Assembly: GCF_007713735.2 (NCBI RefSeq)
Contig: NZ_VMNW02000071.1
Coordinates: forward strand, 1-48,511
From: Amycolatopsis acidicola
GTDB lineage: Bacteria; Actinomycetota; Actinomycetes; Mycobacteriales; Pseudonocardiaceae
Length of the DNA stretch: 48,511 bases
Reading direction: 5' to 3'
Part shown: positions 39,572-48,375 of the stretch, piece by piece
Layout of the letters: every line of letters begins with the position of its first letter
How positions within the stretch are numbered: the first letter of the stretch is position 1
The notes under the pieces: model-generated
The model's database searches: none
The model's input: the letters and a program-made list of their open reading frames with translations, nothing else
What the model was told of the DNA's origin: nothing
Made by a program: the position numbers and the translations under genes

Positions 39572-41068
39572 ATGACCACGCTCCGTTCCAGCACCGTCGC
39601 GGACATCCTCCGGCGCAGCTCAGCCAGGGTGCCGGAGCGCGTGGCGCTCCGCTTCGCCGACAGGGTGTGGACGTACGCCGAACTCGACGCGGCGGTGAGC
39701 CGCGCGGCGGCGCGCCTGCTGGAACTGGGGCTGGCGAAGGGCGACCGGGTCGCCGCGTACGGCAAGAACTCCGACGCCTACCTGATCGGCTTCCTCGCCT
39801 GCGCCCGTGCGGGCCTTGTGCACGTACCCATGAACTACAACCTCGTCGGCGAGGAGCTGGGCTATCTGGTGGAGCAGTCGGGCAGCCGGGTGGCGCTCGC
39901 CGATCCCGCGCTGGCGGCCCGGCTCACCGGGGTCGAACAGGTGATTTCCTTGCGGGACACCGAGGATTCCCTGTTGGCCGCCGCCTCGCGGGGGCCGGTC
40001 CCGGAGCTGGACGTGGACGTCGCCGACACCGATCTGGTGCAGCTGCTCTACACCTCGGGCACCACTTCGCGGCCCAAGGGCGCGATGATGACCCACCGGG
40101 CGCTGGTGCACGAGTACCTGTCCTGCGTGGTGGGGCTGGAGATGACGCCGGACGACGCCCCGCTGCACGTGATGCCGCTCTACCACTCCGCGCAGATGCA
40201 CTGTTTCCTGCTGCCGTGGCTTTCCGTGGGCGCGGAAAACACGCTGCTGGAGGTGCCGGAGCCGGGCGAGGTCCTGCGGCGGCTGAGCGAGGACGGGCAC
40301 GGCGCCTTCTTCGCGGCGCCGACGCTGTGGGTGGCGCTGGCGAACCACCCGGAGTTCCGCCCGCTGCCGGGCTTGCGCAAGGCGTACTACGGCGCGTCGA
40401 TCATGCCGGGTCCGGTGCTCGCGCGGCTCCGGGAAGCCATGCCGGAGCTCGGTTTCTACAACTGCTTCGGGCAGTCGGAGATCGCGCCGCTGGCCACGAT
40501 CCTCGGCCCGGCCGACCACGAGCAGCGGCCGGACTCGGCGGGCCGCGCGGTGCTGTTCGTGGAGCTGCGGGTGGTCGACGACGAGATGAACGACGTGCCG
40601 CCGGGGGAGCTGGGCGAGGTCGTGTACCGCTCGCCGCAGCTGTGCCTCGGTTACTGGGAGAAGCCGGAGGAGACCGAGGAAGCCTTCCGCGGCGGCTGGT
40701 TCCATTCCGGCGACCTCGTGCGCGTCGACGAAGCGGGCTACGTCTACGTGGTCGACCGGATCAAGGACGTGATCAACACCGGCGGGGTGCTCGTCGCCTC
40801 GCGCGAGGTGGAGGACGCGCTCTACACCCACCCGGCGGTCGGCGAGGTGGCCGTGGTCGGGGTGCCGGACGAGAAGTGGATCGAGGCGGTCACCGCCGTC
40901 GTGGTGTCCAAAGAGGACGTTTCCGCGGACGCGCTGCTGGCGCACGCGAAGGGGCACCTGTCGTCGTTCAAGGTGCCGAAGGCGGTGCACTTCGTGGAAG
41001 AGCTGCCGCGCAACGCCTCCGGCAAGATCCTCAAACGCGAGCTGCGCGCGAAGCTGAGCGAAGGCTAG
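39572..41068 (+). CDS. Acyl-CoA synthetase (AMP-binding, FadD type)
   Basis: Activates a carboxylic acid with ATP and CoA; 498 residues. The AMP-binding P-loop is LLYTSGTTSRPKGAMMTH near residue 160, the A5 motif is YNCFGQSE, A7 is GGWFHSGDLVR, A8 VDRIKDVINTGG, and the C-terminal catalytic lysine is in PRNASGKILKRELR. GGAGG lies 7 nt before ATG 39572. The 3' end overlaps the convergent metallo-hydrolase by 4 nt. The acid substrate is likely a medium or long fatty acid but cannot be fixed. Confidence 0.94.
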   Translation: MTTLRSSTVADILRRSSARVPERVALRFADRVWTYAELDAAVSRAAARLLELGLAKGDRVAAYGKNSDAYLIGFLACARAGLVHVPMNYNLVGEELGYLVEQSGSRVALADPALAARLTGVEQVISLRDTEDSLLAAASRGPVPELDVDVADTDLVQLLYTSGTTSRPKGAMMTHRALVHEYLSCVVGLEMTPDDAPLHVMPLYHSAQMHCFLLPWLSVGAENTLLEVPEPGEVLRRLSEDGHGAFFAAPTLWVALANHPEFRPLPGLRKAYYGASIMPGPVLARLREAMPELGFYNCFGQSEIAPLATILGPADHEQRPDSAGRAVLFVELRVVDDEMNDVPPGELGEVVYRSPQLCLGYWEKPEETEEAFRGGWFHSGDLVRVDEAGYVYVVDRIKDVINTGGVLVASREVEDALYTHPAVGEVAVVGVPDEKWIEAVTAVVVSKEDVSADALLAHAKGHLSSFKVPKAVHFVEELPRNASGKILKRELRAKLSEG

Positions 41069-42102
41069 GGCAGGCTGTAGTAGCGCGTTCCGTCCACTTC
41101 GGACACGTTCATCCTGCCTTGGTAGGTAAGGAGATCGAGGTGTGCCTTGGTCTCCGAGACCGCCAGCATCTGGTTGAACGGGTCGAGGTCGGCGAGCTTG
41201 CGCTTGCGCCGCGTCCAGCCCAGCTTGAGCGCGGCCTCGTAAGCCGTGGTCGCGCCGTCGGCGATCGCCTCCGCGCTGAGCGTGAGCCGTTCGTCGTGGT
41301 GCGCCAGCAGTTCGTCCACGCGGGCGTGCACGCTGGGGCTGACGGCGCCGTGCGCGGGCAGCATCCGCCGGTCCGGCATCCCGCGCACCAGGCGCAGTGA
41401 GTCGAGGAAATCGCGCAGCGGCAGCTCGGACGCGCCGGGCTGGAACCCGATCGACGGGGTGATGTGCGGCAGCACGTGGTCGCCGGTGAACATCAGCCCG
41501 GCCGCGCCGTCGTCGAACACCACGTGCCCGGCGGTGTGGCCGGGGGTGGGCACGATGTCGAGCTCGCGGGCGGACAGCACGGTGCGGCGGCCGGCGGTGA
41601 GCCATTCGTCGGGCAGGTCCCAGATGCTGCGCTCACGGCGTCCGCCGGCGAAGATCTCCTGCAGCTTCCGCGCGACCGGCTCGGCGCCGGACTGCAGCAT
41701 CAACCGCAGATGCGTGTTCACCGGCTCGCGATCGGGGTCCATCGTGATGCGCAGCGAGTTTTCCTCGTGCTCGCCGAGCGCGATCTTCGTGCCGAACTCG
41801 CGGCGCAGCGCCACGGCCTGCGTGTAGTGGTCACGATGCACGTGGGTGACCAGGAACTGGCTGATGTCGCCGAGCTCCGCGCCGATCCCCTTGAGCGCCG
41901 CCGCCAGCTGCTCCCGCGCCGCGTCCAGCGCCCAGCCGGAGTCGATCATCACCAGGCCGGACTCGTCGGTCACCGCGTAGACGTTGACCGCGCGCAGACC
42001 GTCGTTGGGCAGGGGGAGCGGGATCCGGTGCACGCCAGGGGCGACCTCGTAGAGCCCGGGTTCGTCCCACGGGCGTGCTCCGTCATCGGCGACTGCTTCC
42101 AC
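41065..42102 (-). CDS. Metallo-beta-lactamase fold hydrolase
   Basis: MBL-fold protein of 345 residues from a GTG start with GAGG upstream. Metal ligands are in THVHRDH (HXHXDH, residues 87-92), PTPGHTAGH, TGDHVLP and LPAHGAV. A C-terminal winged-helix-like segment (SAEAIADGATTAYEAALKLG) resembles LACTB2/BLACT-WH proteins. It is likely a thioesterase or lactonase-type hydrolase. It is convergent with, and overlaps, the acyl-CoA synthetase gene. The substrate is unassigned. Confidence 0.92.
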   Translation of the reverse strand: MEAVADDGARPWDEPGLYEVAPGVHRIPLPLPNDGLRAVNVYAVTDESGLVMIDSGWALDAAREQLAAALKGIGAELGDISQFLVTHVHRDHYTQAVALRREFGTKIALGEHEENSLRITMDPDREPVNTHLRLMLQSGAEPVARKLQEIFAGGRRERSIWDLPDEWLTAGRRTVLSARELDIVPTPGHTAGHVVFDDGAAGLMFTGDHVLPHITPSIGFQPGASELPLRDFLDSLRLVRGMPDRRMLPAHGAVSPSVHARVDELLAHHDERLTLSAEAIADGATTAYEAALKLGWTRRKRKLADLDPFNQMLAVSETKAHLDLLTYQGRMNVSEVDGTRYYSLP

Positions 42103-42189
42103 GCGACCTCATCGTCCCTTCCGTGCCTGAAACATTTACTTTGAAACGCTCAGGGACGGATTGTCCACAGGACGACGTTGAGACCCCGG

Positions 42190-42813
42190 TCACCCCTGGT
42201 CGTCCTGCTTGAGTGCCGTGTCGACCGTGAGCGCGGAGGCGACGACCATGCTGGCGAGCGGGTCGGCCAGCTGACGATGGATTTCGACCACGTAGTTGTC
42301 CGCCGTCGTGAACGCTTCCCGGAGATAACCGGCGAACGTCTTCGTGACGCGGGCGATCTCGATGTCCGCGGCGTCGGTGATGGAAAAGTCCCACGCGCGC
42401 CAGTTCTCCGCGCGCAACTGCCCGATCGCGCGGCCGCCGGCGGTGAAGGAGAACCGGATCTTCCCGAGCACGTTCTCCTGCTGGATTTCCCCGATCGGGG
42501 TGTCGTCAGCCCTGGTGACCAGAAAACGCGACTTGAGCATTTTCGCCGGGCGCGTCACTTTCAGTACAATGCTGCCGCCGGTGTCCCGGACTTCGAACCG
42601 GTGGGTCAGGTACTGGTCGTATTTCGTGAACAGGCGCAACGCTTTGCGCAGCGTGCTCTGCCCGACCTCGACCACCGCGCCGAGCTGCCGGCCCTGCTGG
42701 TCGAAGACGCCGAATTCGTTCGACGCCTCGACCAGCTTGGCCTTCTGGTTCACCACCAGTACCGGCTCGGTGAACAGCGTGCCGCCACCGGCCCGCCGTG
42801 AATCACTCGTCAT
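42190..42813 (-). CDS. LURP-one/phospholipid scramblase-related protein
   Basis: Protein of 207 residues with the Tubby-like beta-barrel pattern of bacterial scramblase-related proteins: LFTEPVLVVNQKAKLVEASNEFGVFDQQGRQLG, RFEVRDTGGSIVLKVTRPAKML, IGEIQQENVLGKIRFSF, and a final FTTADNYVVEIHRQL. No membrane helix is evident apart from a mildly hydrophobic C-terminal segment. Start ATG 42813 chosen; GTG 42819 is possible and neither has a strong ribosome site. Function in bacteria is not established. Confidence 0.85.
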   Translation of the reverse strand: MTSDSRRAGGGTLFTEPVLVVNQKAKLVEASNEFGVFDQQGRQLGAVVEVGQSTLRKALRLFTKYDQYLTHRFEVRDTGGSIVLKVTRPAKMLKSRFLVTRADDTPIGEIQQENVLGKIRFSFTAGGRAIGQLRAENWRAWDFSITDAADIEIARVTKTFAGYLREAFTTADNYVVEIHRQLADPLASMVVASALTVDTALKQDDQG

Positions 42814-43054
42814 GCGCACAAAGGGTAGCCAGCGAAATCCCGCAGCGGGAGCACACCGGTGAATTGCGGAGGAATGTCGGATTTTTGGCGGAACTCTTTC
42901 AACGGTGGTTTGCGTGGCGGTGCGAGTAGGGGCCCCTCCCGTCTCCCACCGCCACCCTCAACCGACACGCTCCGCGCGACTCCGCCGATTCAAACCCCCG
43001 GCGGTGCAAGCCGCCGTCCTCACGACAAGCGGCTCCGCCCCTTCATGCCCGCCG

Positions 43055-43888
43055 TTAATCCGAGCCGCTTTCGTTGATGAGCCTTTCGAGTTCACGGCGC
43101 AGCAGGCCGAGCCTGGCGTCGGCCAGCAGCGGGATCTCCCGGCGCCGACGGCGGACCGCCTGCGGGTCGATGTCGACCACGAGCAGCGACTCCTCCCAGG
43201 TCGGCGCCGTCGCCACTACCGAACCCCACGGGTCGACCACCCGCGAGCCGCCCCAGAAGCGGACGCCCGCTTCGTCGCCGACGCGGTTCACGAAGATCAC
43301 CCAGCACTGCTGCATCCGGGCGGTGAACGTGAGCAGGTCGTGCCAGTACTCCGCGGGATCGAACGAACCGCCGGTCAGCTTGGCGGCCGAATTCGTCGGC
43401 ACCACAAGGACTTCCGCGCCGTCCTGCGCCGCCAGCCAGGGCAGCATCGGCTGCCAGGCGTCGTTGCAGATCAGTGTCGCCATCCGCGCGAACCGGGTGT
43501 CGAAGGCGCGCATGTGCTGCCCGGGGCTGGCGTGCTTGCGCTCCTCCCAGATCAGGTAGTTCGGGAGGTAGAGCTTGCGGTGGTTGTGCACCGCCTGCCC
43601 GTCCGACAGGTACAGCGCCGAATTGTGCCTGCGGATCCGGCCGTCCTCCAGCAACCCGATCACGACGTCGGGCCCGTGCCTCGACAGCTCGGCCAGCCGC
43701 GGGTCGTCCGGCCACAGCGAGATGTCGTCGGCCAGTTGCCCCAGCGCGTACCCGGTCAGGCTCAGTTCCGGGAACACCACCAGGTCGGCCCCGTCCGCGG
43801 CGGATTCCTTGATCAGCCGTTCGGTGGTCTCGAGATTTCCGGTCACATCGCCGAGCCGGCAGTCCGTCTGGGCCAGTGCCACCCTCAT
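43055..43888 (-). CDS. Nitrilase/carbon-nitrogen hydrolase family protein
   Basis: Amidohydrolase of 277 residues. The catalytic triad is visible: Glu in LVVFPELSLTGY, Lys in NHRKLYLPNY, and Cys in MATLICNDAWQPMLPWLAA. The C-terminal half has IFVNRVGDEAGVRFWGGSRVVDPWG. This resembles the glutaminase-type domain of NAD synthetases and N-carbamoylputrescine amidase-like enzymes; there is no synthetase domain. AAGGAGG lies 9 nt before ATG 43888. It is divergent from the MetE-like gene. Confidence 0.93.
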   Translation of the reverse strand: MRVALAQTDCRLGDVTGNLETTERLIKESAADGADLVVFPELSLTGYALGQLADDISLWPDDPRLAELSRHGPDVVIGLLEDGRIRRHNSALYLSDGQAVHNHRKLYLPNYLIWEERKHASPGQHMRAFDTRFARMATLICNDAWQPMLPWLAAQDGAEVLVVPTNSAAKLTGGSFDPAEYWHDLLTFTARMQQCWVIFVNRVGDEAGVRFWGGSRVVDPWGSVVATAPTWEESLLVVDIDPQAVRRRRREIPLLADARLGLLRRELERLINESGSD

Positions 43889-44001
43889 GCTCGTCACCTC
43901 CTTTGTCCGAATGGAAGATTTTCCCCGAAAGGTACGGGACCAGAGCGCCTCCGCGCGAGACGGCGGCACCCATCGTTTACGGCCTCGCAACACCGGAGAC
44001 A

Positions 44002-45036
44002 ATGGCGGTCGTGAGCGACAAGCCCTGGGCCGCGGCCGCGGCCACCGGTATCGGCTCGATGCCGGGTACCGACCCCGCCGAGGCGGCCGCCGTCGTCTTC
44101 GGTGAACTGCCGGAGTTCCCGCACCTGCCCGAGTTACCCGCGCGCGGCGTCGGCGCGGACATGCTGGGCCGCACGGCCGCGATGCTGGTCGACCTTGCCG
44201 TCGAGGTGGTGCCCAGCGGGTACCGCGTCGCGGCGCGGCCGGGACACGACCACCGCCGCGCGGTCGACCTGCTGCGCTGGGACCTGGACGCGGTACAGGA
44301 AGCCGCGCAGGGGCCGAAGGTCCTCAAGACCCAGCTGGCCGGACCGTGGACACTGGCCGCGGGCATCGAGCTCCCGCGCGGGCACCGCGTGCTCACGGAT
44401 CACGGCGCGGTAAGGGAATTCACCGAATCGGTGCTCGAAGGGCTCGCCTCCCACGTGGCCGAGTTGAAGGCCCGCACCGGTGCCGAGGTCGTCGTCCAGT
44501 TCGACGAGCCGACCCTGCCGGACGTGCTCGCCGGCTCGCTGCCCACGCCATCGGGTTACGGCACGGTCGACGCGGTCGGCGAGCCGGAGGCACGCGAGCT
44601 GCTCTCGCACGTGGTCGAACGCGCCGGTGCCATCACCGGGAATCCGGTCGTCATCCATTGCTGCGCCCCGAAACCGCCGGTCGCCCTGCTCCATTCCACC
44701 GGCGCGGGCGCGCTCGCGCTCGACGGCACCACGTTCGGCGGGGCGCCCGCGAAACTGCTCGACGAACTCGGTGAGGCGTGGGACAGCGGCGTGACGATGT
44801 TCCTCGGCCTCGTCCCGGCGCTCGAACCCGCGCGGCCGGTCACGCTGGCCGAGCTCGCCGCGCCCGCGCTGCGGTTGGTGGACCGCCTCGGGTTCAACCG
44901 ATCGATCCTCGCCGAGCGAGCGCTGCCCACGCCTTCGTGCGGCTTCGCCGGGGCGGGCGCGAGCTGGCTGCGCCGGGCGTTGTCGCTGACCAGGGATCTG
45001 GGCAAAGCGTTCGTAGAGCCGCCGGAAGGCTGGTAG
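44002..45036 (+). CDS. Cobalamin-independent methionine synthase-like protein (Rv3015c-like)
   Basis: Protein of 344 residues covering only a MetE C-terminal-type barrel. It begins ATGIGSMPGTDPAEA. The zinc site is suggested by His219 and Cys220/221 in VIHCCAPKPP and a late cysteine in TPSCGFAGAG. Folate-loop-like QFDEPTLPDVL and LKTQLAGPWTLA are present. Full MetE proteins are more than twice as long, so methionine synthesis itself is unproven. Start ATG 44002 has GGAG upstream. In mycobacteria the homologue sits next to ligA, as here. Confidence 0.9.
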   Translation: MAVVSDKPWAAAAATGIGSMPGTDPAEAAAVVFGELPEFPHLPELPARGVGADMLGRTAAMLVDLAVEVVPSGYRVAARPGHDHRRAVDLLRWDLDAVQEAAQGPKVLKTQLAGPWTLAAGIELPRGHRVLTDHGAVREFTESVLEGLASHVAELKARTGAEVVVQFDEPTLPDVLAGSLPTPSGYGTVDAVGEPEARELLSHVVERAGAITGNPVVIHCCAPKPPVALLHSTGAGALALDGTTFGGAPAKLLDELGEAWDSGVTMFLGLVPALEPARPVTLAELAAPALRLVDRLGFNRSILAERALPTPSCGFAGAGASWLRRALSLTRDLGKAFVEPPEGW

Positions 45037-45045
45037 TAAGGGGCG

Positions 45046-45735
45046 ATGCGATGGTTCCGGCGACGCCCCAGGCAAGACGACGTGCCCGACCCGCGCACGC
45101 CCTGGCCTGCCCCCGAGGTGCCCGACGACCCGGACGAGGCGGCGGTCGCGTTCTGGCGCCGCTGGTTCGAACTGCTGCCGGAGATCAACGCCGCACTCGG
45201 TGACGGCGCGCCGCAACGGGTCGAGCACGAGCTTTCCTCGGCCGTGGCCGGGTTGCACCCCGATCTGCACTTCTCGCTCGAACGCGGGCAGCGCGCGATC
45301 TACGCGCTCGTGGTCACCGGCCAGGAGGACCCGGCGCTGCGCCCGTTCACCGACGCGTGGGCCGCGGCCGCGCCCGAGGAGGACTCCATCTGGGAGTACC
45401 ACGACTCGGTACCGCCGGTGCCCGATCCGACGGGGGTGACGGTCAACCTCGGCGGGCACCGGATCGCGCTGGCCGAGTTCCGGGTGGCCGCGCTCGTCGA
45501 CGGGGACGTGGTGGACGTGGCCGTCTACCACCCGCTGCTGGCCGAGCTGGATCCCGGCGCGCGCTCGGCGATGACGTTCCTCCCACTGGACGCCACGCTC
45601 GGCGAACGGTTGGCGGGCGAACGGCTACGCAGAGTGGAGGCCGCGGACAACGAACCGGCGGATTCGCTGAGCCTGCTGGAACTTCGTGACCTGGTCCGCG
45701 AGCTGGATTCCGGAAATGTCGGGGGGAGTGGCTAG
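45046..45735 (+). CDS. Hypothetical conserved protein next to ligA
   Basis: Protein of 229 residues that I do not recognise beyond its context. It starts MRWFRRRPRQDD with AAGGGG upstream, is acidic and soluble, and has a mid region FELLPEINAALGDGAPQRVEHELSSAVAGLHPDLHFSLERG with a C-terminal helix ending SLSLLELRDLVREL. No signal peptide or membrane segment. It lies 9 nt after the MetE-like gene and 10 nt before ligA, so the three form a probable operon. Confidence 0.85.
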   Translation: MRWFRRRPRQDDVPDPRTPWPAPEVPDDPDEAAVAFWRRWFELLPEINAALGDGAPQRVEHELSSAVAGLHPDLHFSLERGQRAIYALVVTGQEDPALRPFTDAWAAAAPEEDSIWEYHDSVPPVPDPTGVTVNLGGHRIALAEFRVAALVDGDVVDVAVYHPLLAELDPGARSAMTFLPLDATLGERLAGERLRRVEAADNEPADSLSLLELRDLVRELDSGNVGGSG

Positions 45736-45745
45736 GCTACCGGCT

Positions 45746-47872
45746 GTGAGTGACCAGCCAGCTGCCCAGGATGTGACCGAGGTTCCCGCCGACGCGCGGG
45801 AACGGCACCAGGCCCTCGCGGAGGAGGTCCGCGGCCACCAGTTCCGGTACTACGTGCTGGATTCGCCGACGGTCTCCGACGGCCAGTTCGACGATCTGCT
45901 GCACCAGCTGGAGGAGCTGGAGCGGCAGTACCCGGGCCTGGCCACGCCGGATTCGCCGACGCAGAACGTGGGCGGCACGTTCTCCACCGAGTTCGCCGCG
46001 TACGACCACCTGGAGCGGATGCTCAGCCTGGACAACGTCTTCGACACCGAGGAGATGCTGGCCTGGCTGGACAGGGTCGAGCGCGAGGTCGGCGGGTCCA
46101 CGCAGTATCTGTGCGAGCTGAAGATCGACGGGCTCGCGATCAACCTGCTCTACGAGCGCGGCAGGCTCACGCGCGCGCTCACCCGCGGGGACGGGCGTAC
46201 GGGTGAGGACGTCACGCTGAACGTCCGCACCCTGGATCAGGTGCCCGAGCAGCTCACCGGCACCGCCGAGTTCCCGGTGCCCGAGCTGGTCGAGGTGCGC
46301 GGCGAGGTGTTCTTCCGCGTCGAGGACTTCGTGGAGCTCAACGCCGGCCTCGTCGAGGCGGGCAAGCCGCCGTTCGCGAACCCGCGCAACACGGCGGCGG
46401 GTTCCTTGCGGCAGAAGGATCCCCGCGTCACGCGGAGCCGGAAGCTGAGGCTGATCTGCCACGGGCTCGGCAAGCGCGAGGGCTTCGAGCCGCAGCGCCA
46501 GTCCGAGGCGTATGACGCGCTGTCGGCGTGGGGGCTGCCGGTGTCCACGCACACGAAGGTGTTCACCAAGCCGGGCGATGTGCTGGCCCACATCGAGTAC
46601 TGGGGCGAGCACCGGCACGACGCCGAGCACGAGATCGACGGCATCGTGATCAAGGTGGACCAGGTGTCGCTGCAGCGGCGGCTCGGCACCACCTCGCGGG
46701 CCCCGCGCTGGGCGATCGCGTACAAGTACGCGCCAGAAGAGGCGATGACCACGCTGCTGGACATCCAGGTCAACGTCGGCCGCACCGGGCGGGTCACGCC
46801 GTTCGCGGTGATGGAGCCGGTGAAGGTGGCCGGGTCCACGGTCGCGATGGCCACCCTGCACAACGCCGAGGAGGTCAAGCGCAAGGGCGTGCTGATCGGG
46901 GACAGGGTCGTGATCCGCAAGGCGGGTGACGTGATCCCGGAGGTGCTCGGCCCGGTGGCCGACGCCCGCACGGGGGACGAGCGCGAGTTCGTCATGCCCA
47001 CCCGGTGCCCGGAGTGCCACACGAAGCTGGCGCACCAGAAGGAAGGCGACGTCGACATCCGTTGCCCGAACGCGCGTTCCTGCCCGGCGCAGCTTCGGGA
47101 GCGGCTGTTCCATTTGGCCGGTCGAGGCGCGTTCGACATCGAGGTGCTCGGCTACGAGGCGGCCACCGCGTTGCTGGAGTCCAAGGTGGTGGTCGACGAG
47201 GGCGACATCTTCGACCTCGACGAGGAAAAGCTGGCCATGGTGCCGCTTTTCCGCACCAAGGCGGGTGAGCTGTCGGCGAATGCGCGCAAGCTGCTGCAGA
47301 ACCTCGACTCGGCCAAGGACCGTCCACTGTGGAAGGTGCTGGTGGCGCTGTCCATCCGGCACGTCGGCCCGACGGCGGCGCAGGCGCTGGCAAGGGAGTT
47401 CGGCTCGATCGACGCGATCGAGTCCGCGGAGGAGGAAGCGCTCGCCGACGTCGACGGGGTCGGTCCCACCATCGCGCAAGCCGTGCAGGAGTGGTTCGAG
47501 GTCGACTGGCATCGCGAGGTGGTCGACAAATGGCGTGCCGCCGGGGTGCGGATGGCGGAGGAGCGGGACGAGTCGATTCCCCGCAACCTCGAAGGTCTGT
47601 CCATTGTGGTCACCGGCTCGCTGAACACGTTCTCCAGGGACGAGGCCAAGGAAGCGATCATGTCCCGCGGTGGCAAGGCCGCCGGGTCGGTCTCGAAGAA
47701 GACGGCCTTCGTCGTGGTGGGGGATGCGCCGGGTTCGAAGTACGACAAGGCGGTGCAGCTGAAGGTCCCCGTACTCGACGAGGACGGTTTCGCGGTGCTG
47801 CTGGAGCGTGGCCCGGAAGCCGCGGCGGAGATGGCGCTGCCCGCGGGCGAGGAGGAGCAGGCGGATGAGTGA
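45746..47872 (+). CDS. ligA: NAD-dependent DNA ligase LigA
   Basis: Seals nicks in replication and repair using NAD; 708 residues. Domains in order are the Ia NAD-binding region (HQFRYYVLDSPTVSDGQFD), adenylation with Lys126 in LKIDGLAI, an OB fold (VNVGRTGRVTPFAVMEPV), the C4 zinc finger (CPECHTKL and CPNARSCPAQ), helix-hairpin-helix repeats (SIRHVGPTAAQALAREFG, DVDGVGPTIAQAV), and a C-terminal BRCT domain (LEGLSIVVTGSLNTFSRDEAKEAIMSRGGK). The GTG start at 45746 gives the usual N-terminus. It overlaps the GNAT gene by 8 nt. Counterpart of Rv3014c. Confidence 0.98.
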   Translation: MSDQPAAQDVTEVPADARERHQALAEEVRGHQFRYYVLDSPTVSDGQFDDLLHQLEELERQYPGLATPDSPTQNVGGTFSTEFAAYDHLERMLSLDNVFDTEEMLAWLDRVEREVGGSTQYLCELKIDGLAINLLYERGRLTRALTRGDGRTGEDVTLNVRTLDQVPEQLTGTAEFPVPELVEVRGEVFFRVEDFVELNAGLVEAGKPPFANPRNTAAGSLRQKDPRVTRSRKLRLICHGLGKREGFEPQRQSEAYDALSAWGLPVSTHTKVFTKPGDVLAHIEYWGEHRHDAEHEIDGIVIKVDQVSLQRRLGTTSRAPRWAIAYKYAPEEAMTTLLDIQVNVGRTGRVTPFAVMEPVKVAGSTVAMATLHNAEEVKRKGVLIGDRVVIRKAGDVIPEVLGPVADARTGDEREFVMPTRCPECHTKLAHQKEGDVDIRCPNARSCPAQLRERLFHLAGRGAFDIEVLGYEAATALLESKVVVDEGDIFDLDEEKLAMVPLFRTKAGELSANARKLLQNLDSAKDRPLWKVLVALSIRHVGPTAAQALAREFGSIDAIESAEEEALADVDGVGPTIAQAVQEWFEVDWHREVVDKWRAAGVRMAEERDESIPRNLEGLSIVVTGSLNTFSRDEAKEAIMSRGGKAAGSVSKKTAFVVVGDAPGSKYDKAVQLKVPVLDEDGFAVLLERGPEAAAEMALPAGEEEQADE

Positions 47873-48359
47873 GGTGGTGATCCGTCCCGCCGAGCCAGGG
47901 GAGTTCGGCAGGATCGGGGAGATCACCGTTGCGGCGTATCGTAATGATGGGCTGCTGGTCGCGAATCCGGAGTACACGGAGGAGCTGGCCGACGCCGCGA
48001 GCCGCGCCGAGCACGGGGAGCTGGTCGTCGCGGTGGACGGGGCGGGTGAGCTGCTCGGCTCGGTCACGATCACTCCGCCGGGTTCGAGGTTCGCGGAGAT
48101 CTCGCGGCCGGACGAGCTGGAGTTCCGCATGCTGTCCACGGCCCCGGCCGCCCGCGGGCGCGGCGTCGGTGAGGCGCTGACCCGTGCCGTGCTGGGCCGC
48201 GCGAGGGAACTCGGCGCGCGGCGCGTGGTGCTGTGCAGCCTGGACGCGATGAAGTCCGCGCACCGCCTGTACGAGCGCATCGGCTTTGCCCGCATGCCGG
48301 AGCGGGATTGGGAACCAGTCCCAGGCTTCTGGCTACGCGCATTCACCATCGACGTGTAA
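47865..48359 (+). CDS. GNAT family N-acetyltransferase
   Basis: Acetyltransferase of 164 residues. It begins VVIRPAEPGEFGRIGEITVAAYRNDG. The acetyl-CoA loop is LEFRMLSTAPAARGRGVGEALTRAVLGRAREL, and motif B is LDAMKSAHRLYERIGFARMPERDWEP. The ATG at 47865 lies inside the end of ligA with GGAGGAG upstream, so it is coupled to ligA. The substrate is unknown. A strong hairpin begins 16 nt after its stop. Confidence 0.92.
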   Translation: MSEVVIRPAEPGEFGRIGEITVAAYRNDGLLVANPEYTEELADAASRAEHGELVVAVDGAGELLGSVTITPPGSRFAEISRPDELEFRMLSTAPAARGRGVGEALTRAVLGRARELGARRVVLCSLDAMKSAHRLYERIGFARMPERDWEPVPGFWLRAFTIDV

Positions 48360-48375
48360 GCATGATCGACCCACA

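Noticed and set aside
42859..43077. A 72-residue plus-strand frame between the scramblase-like and nitrilase genes
   Set aside because: Low complexity (Pro/Arg-rich), no ribosome site, and it overlaps the end of the convergent nitrilase gene.
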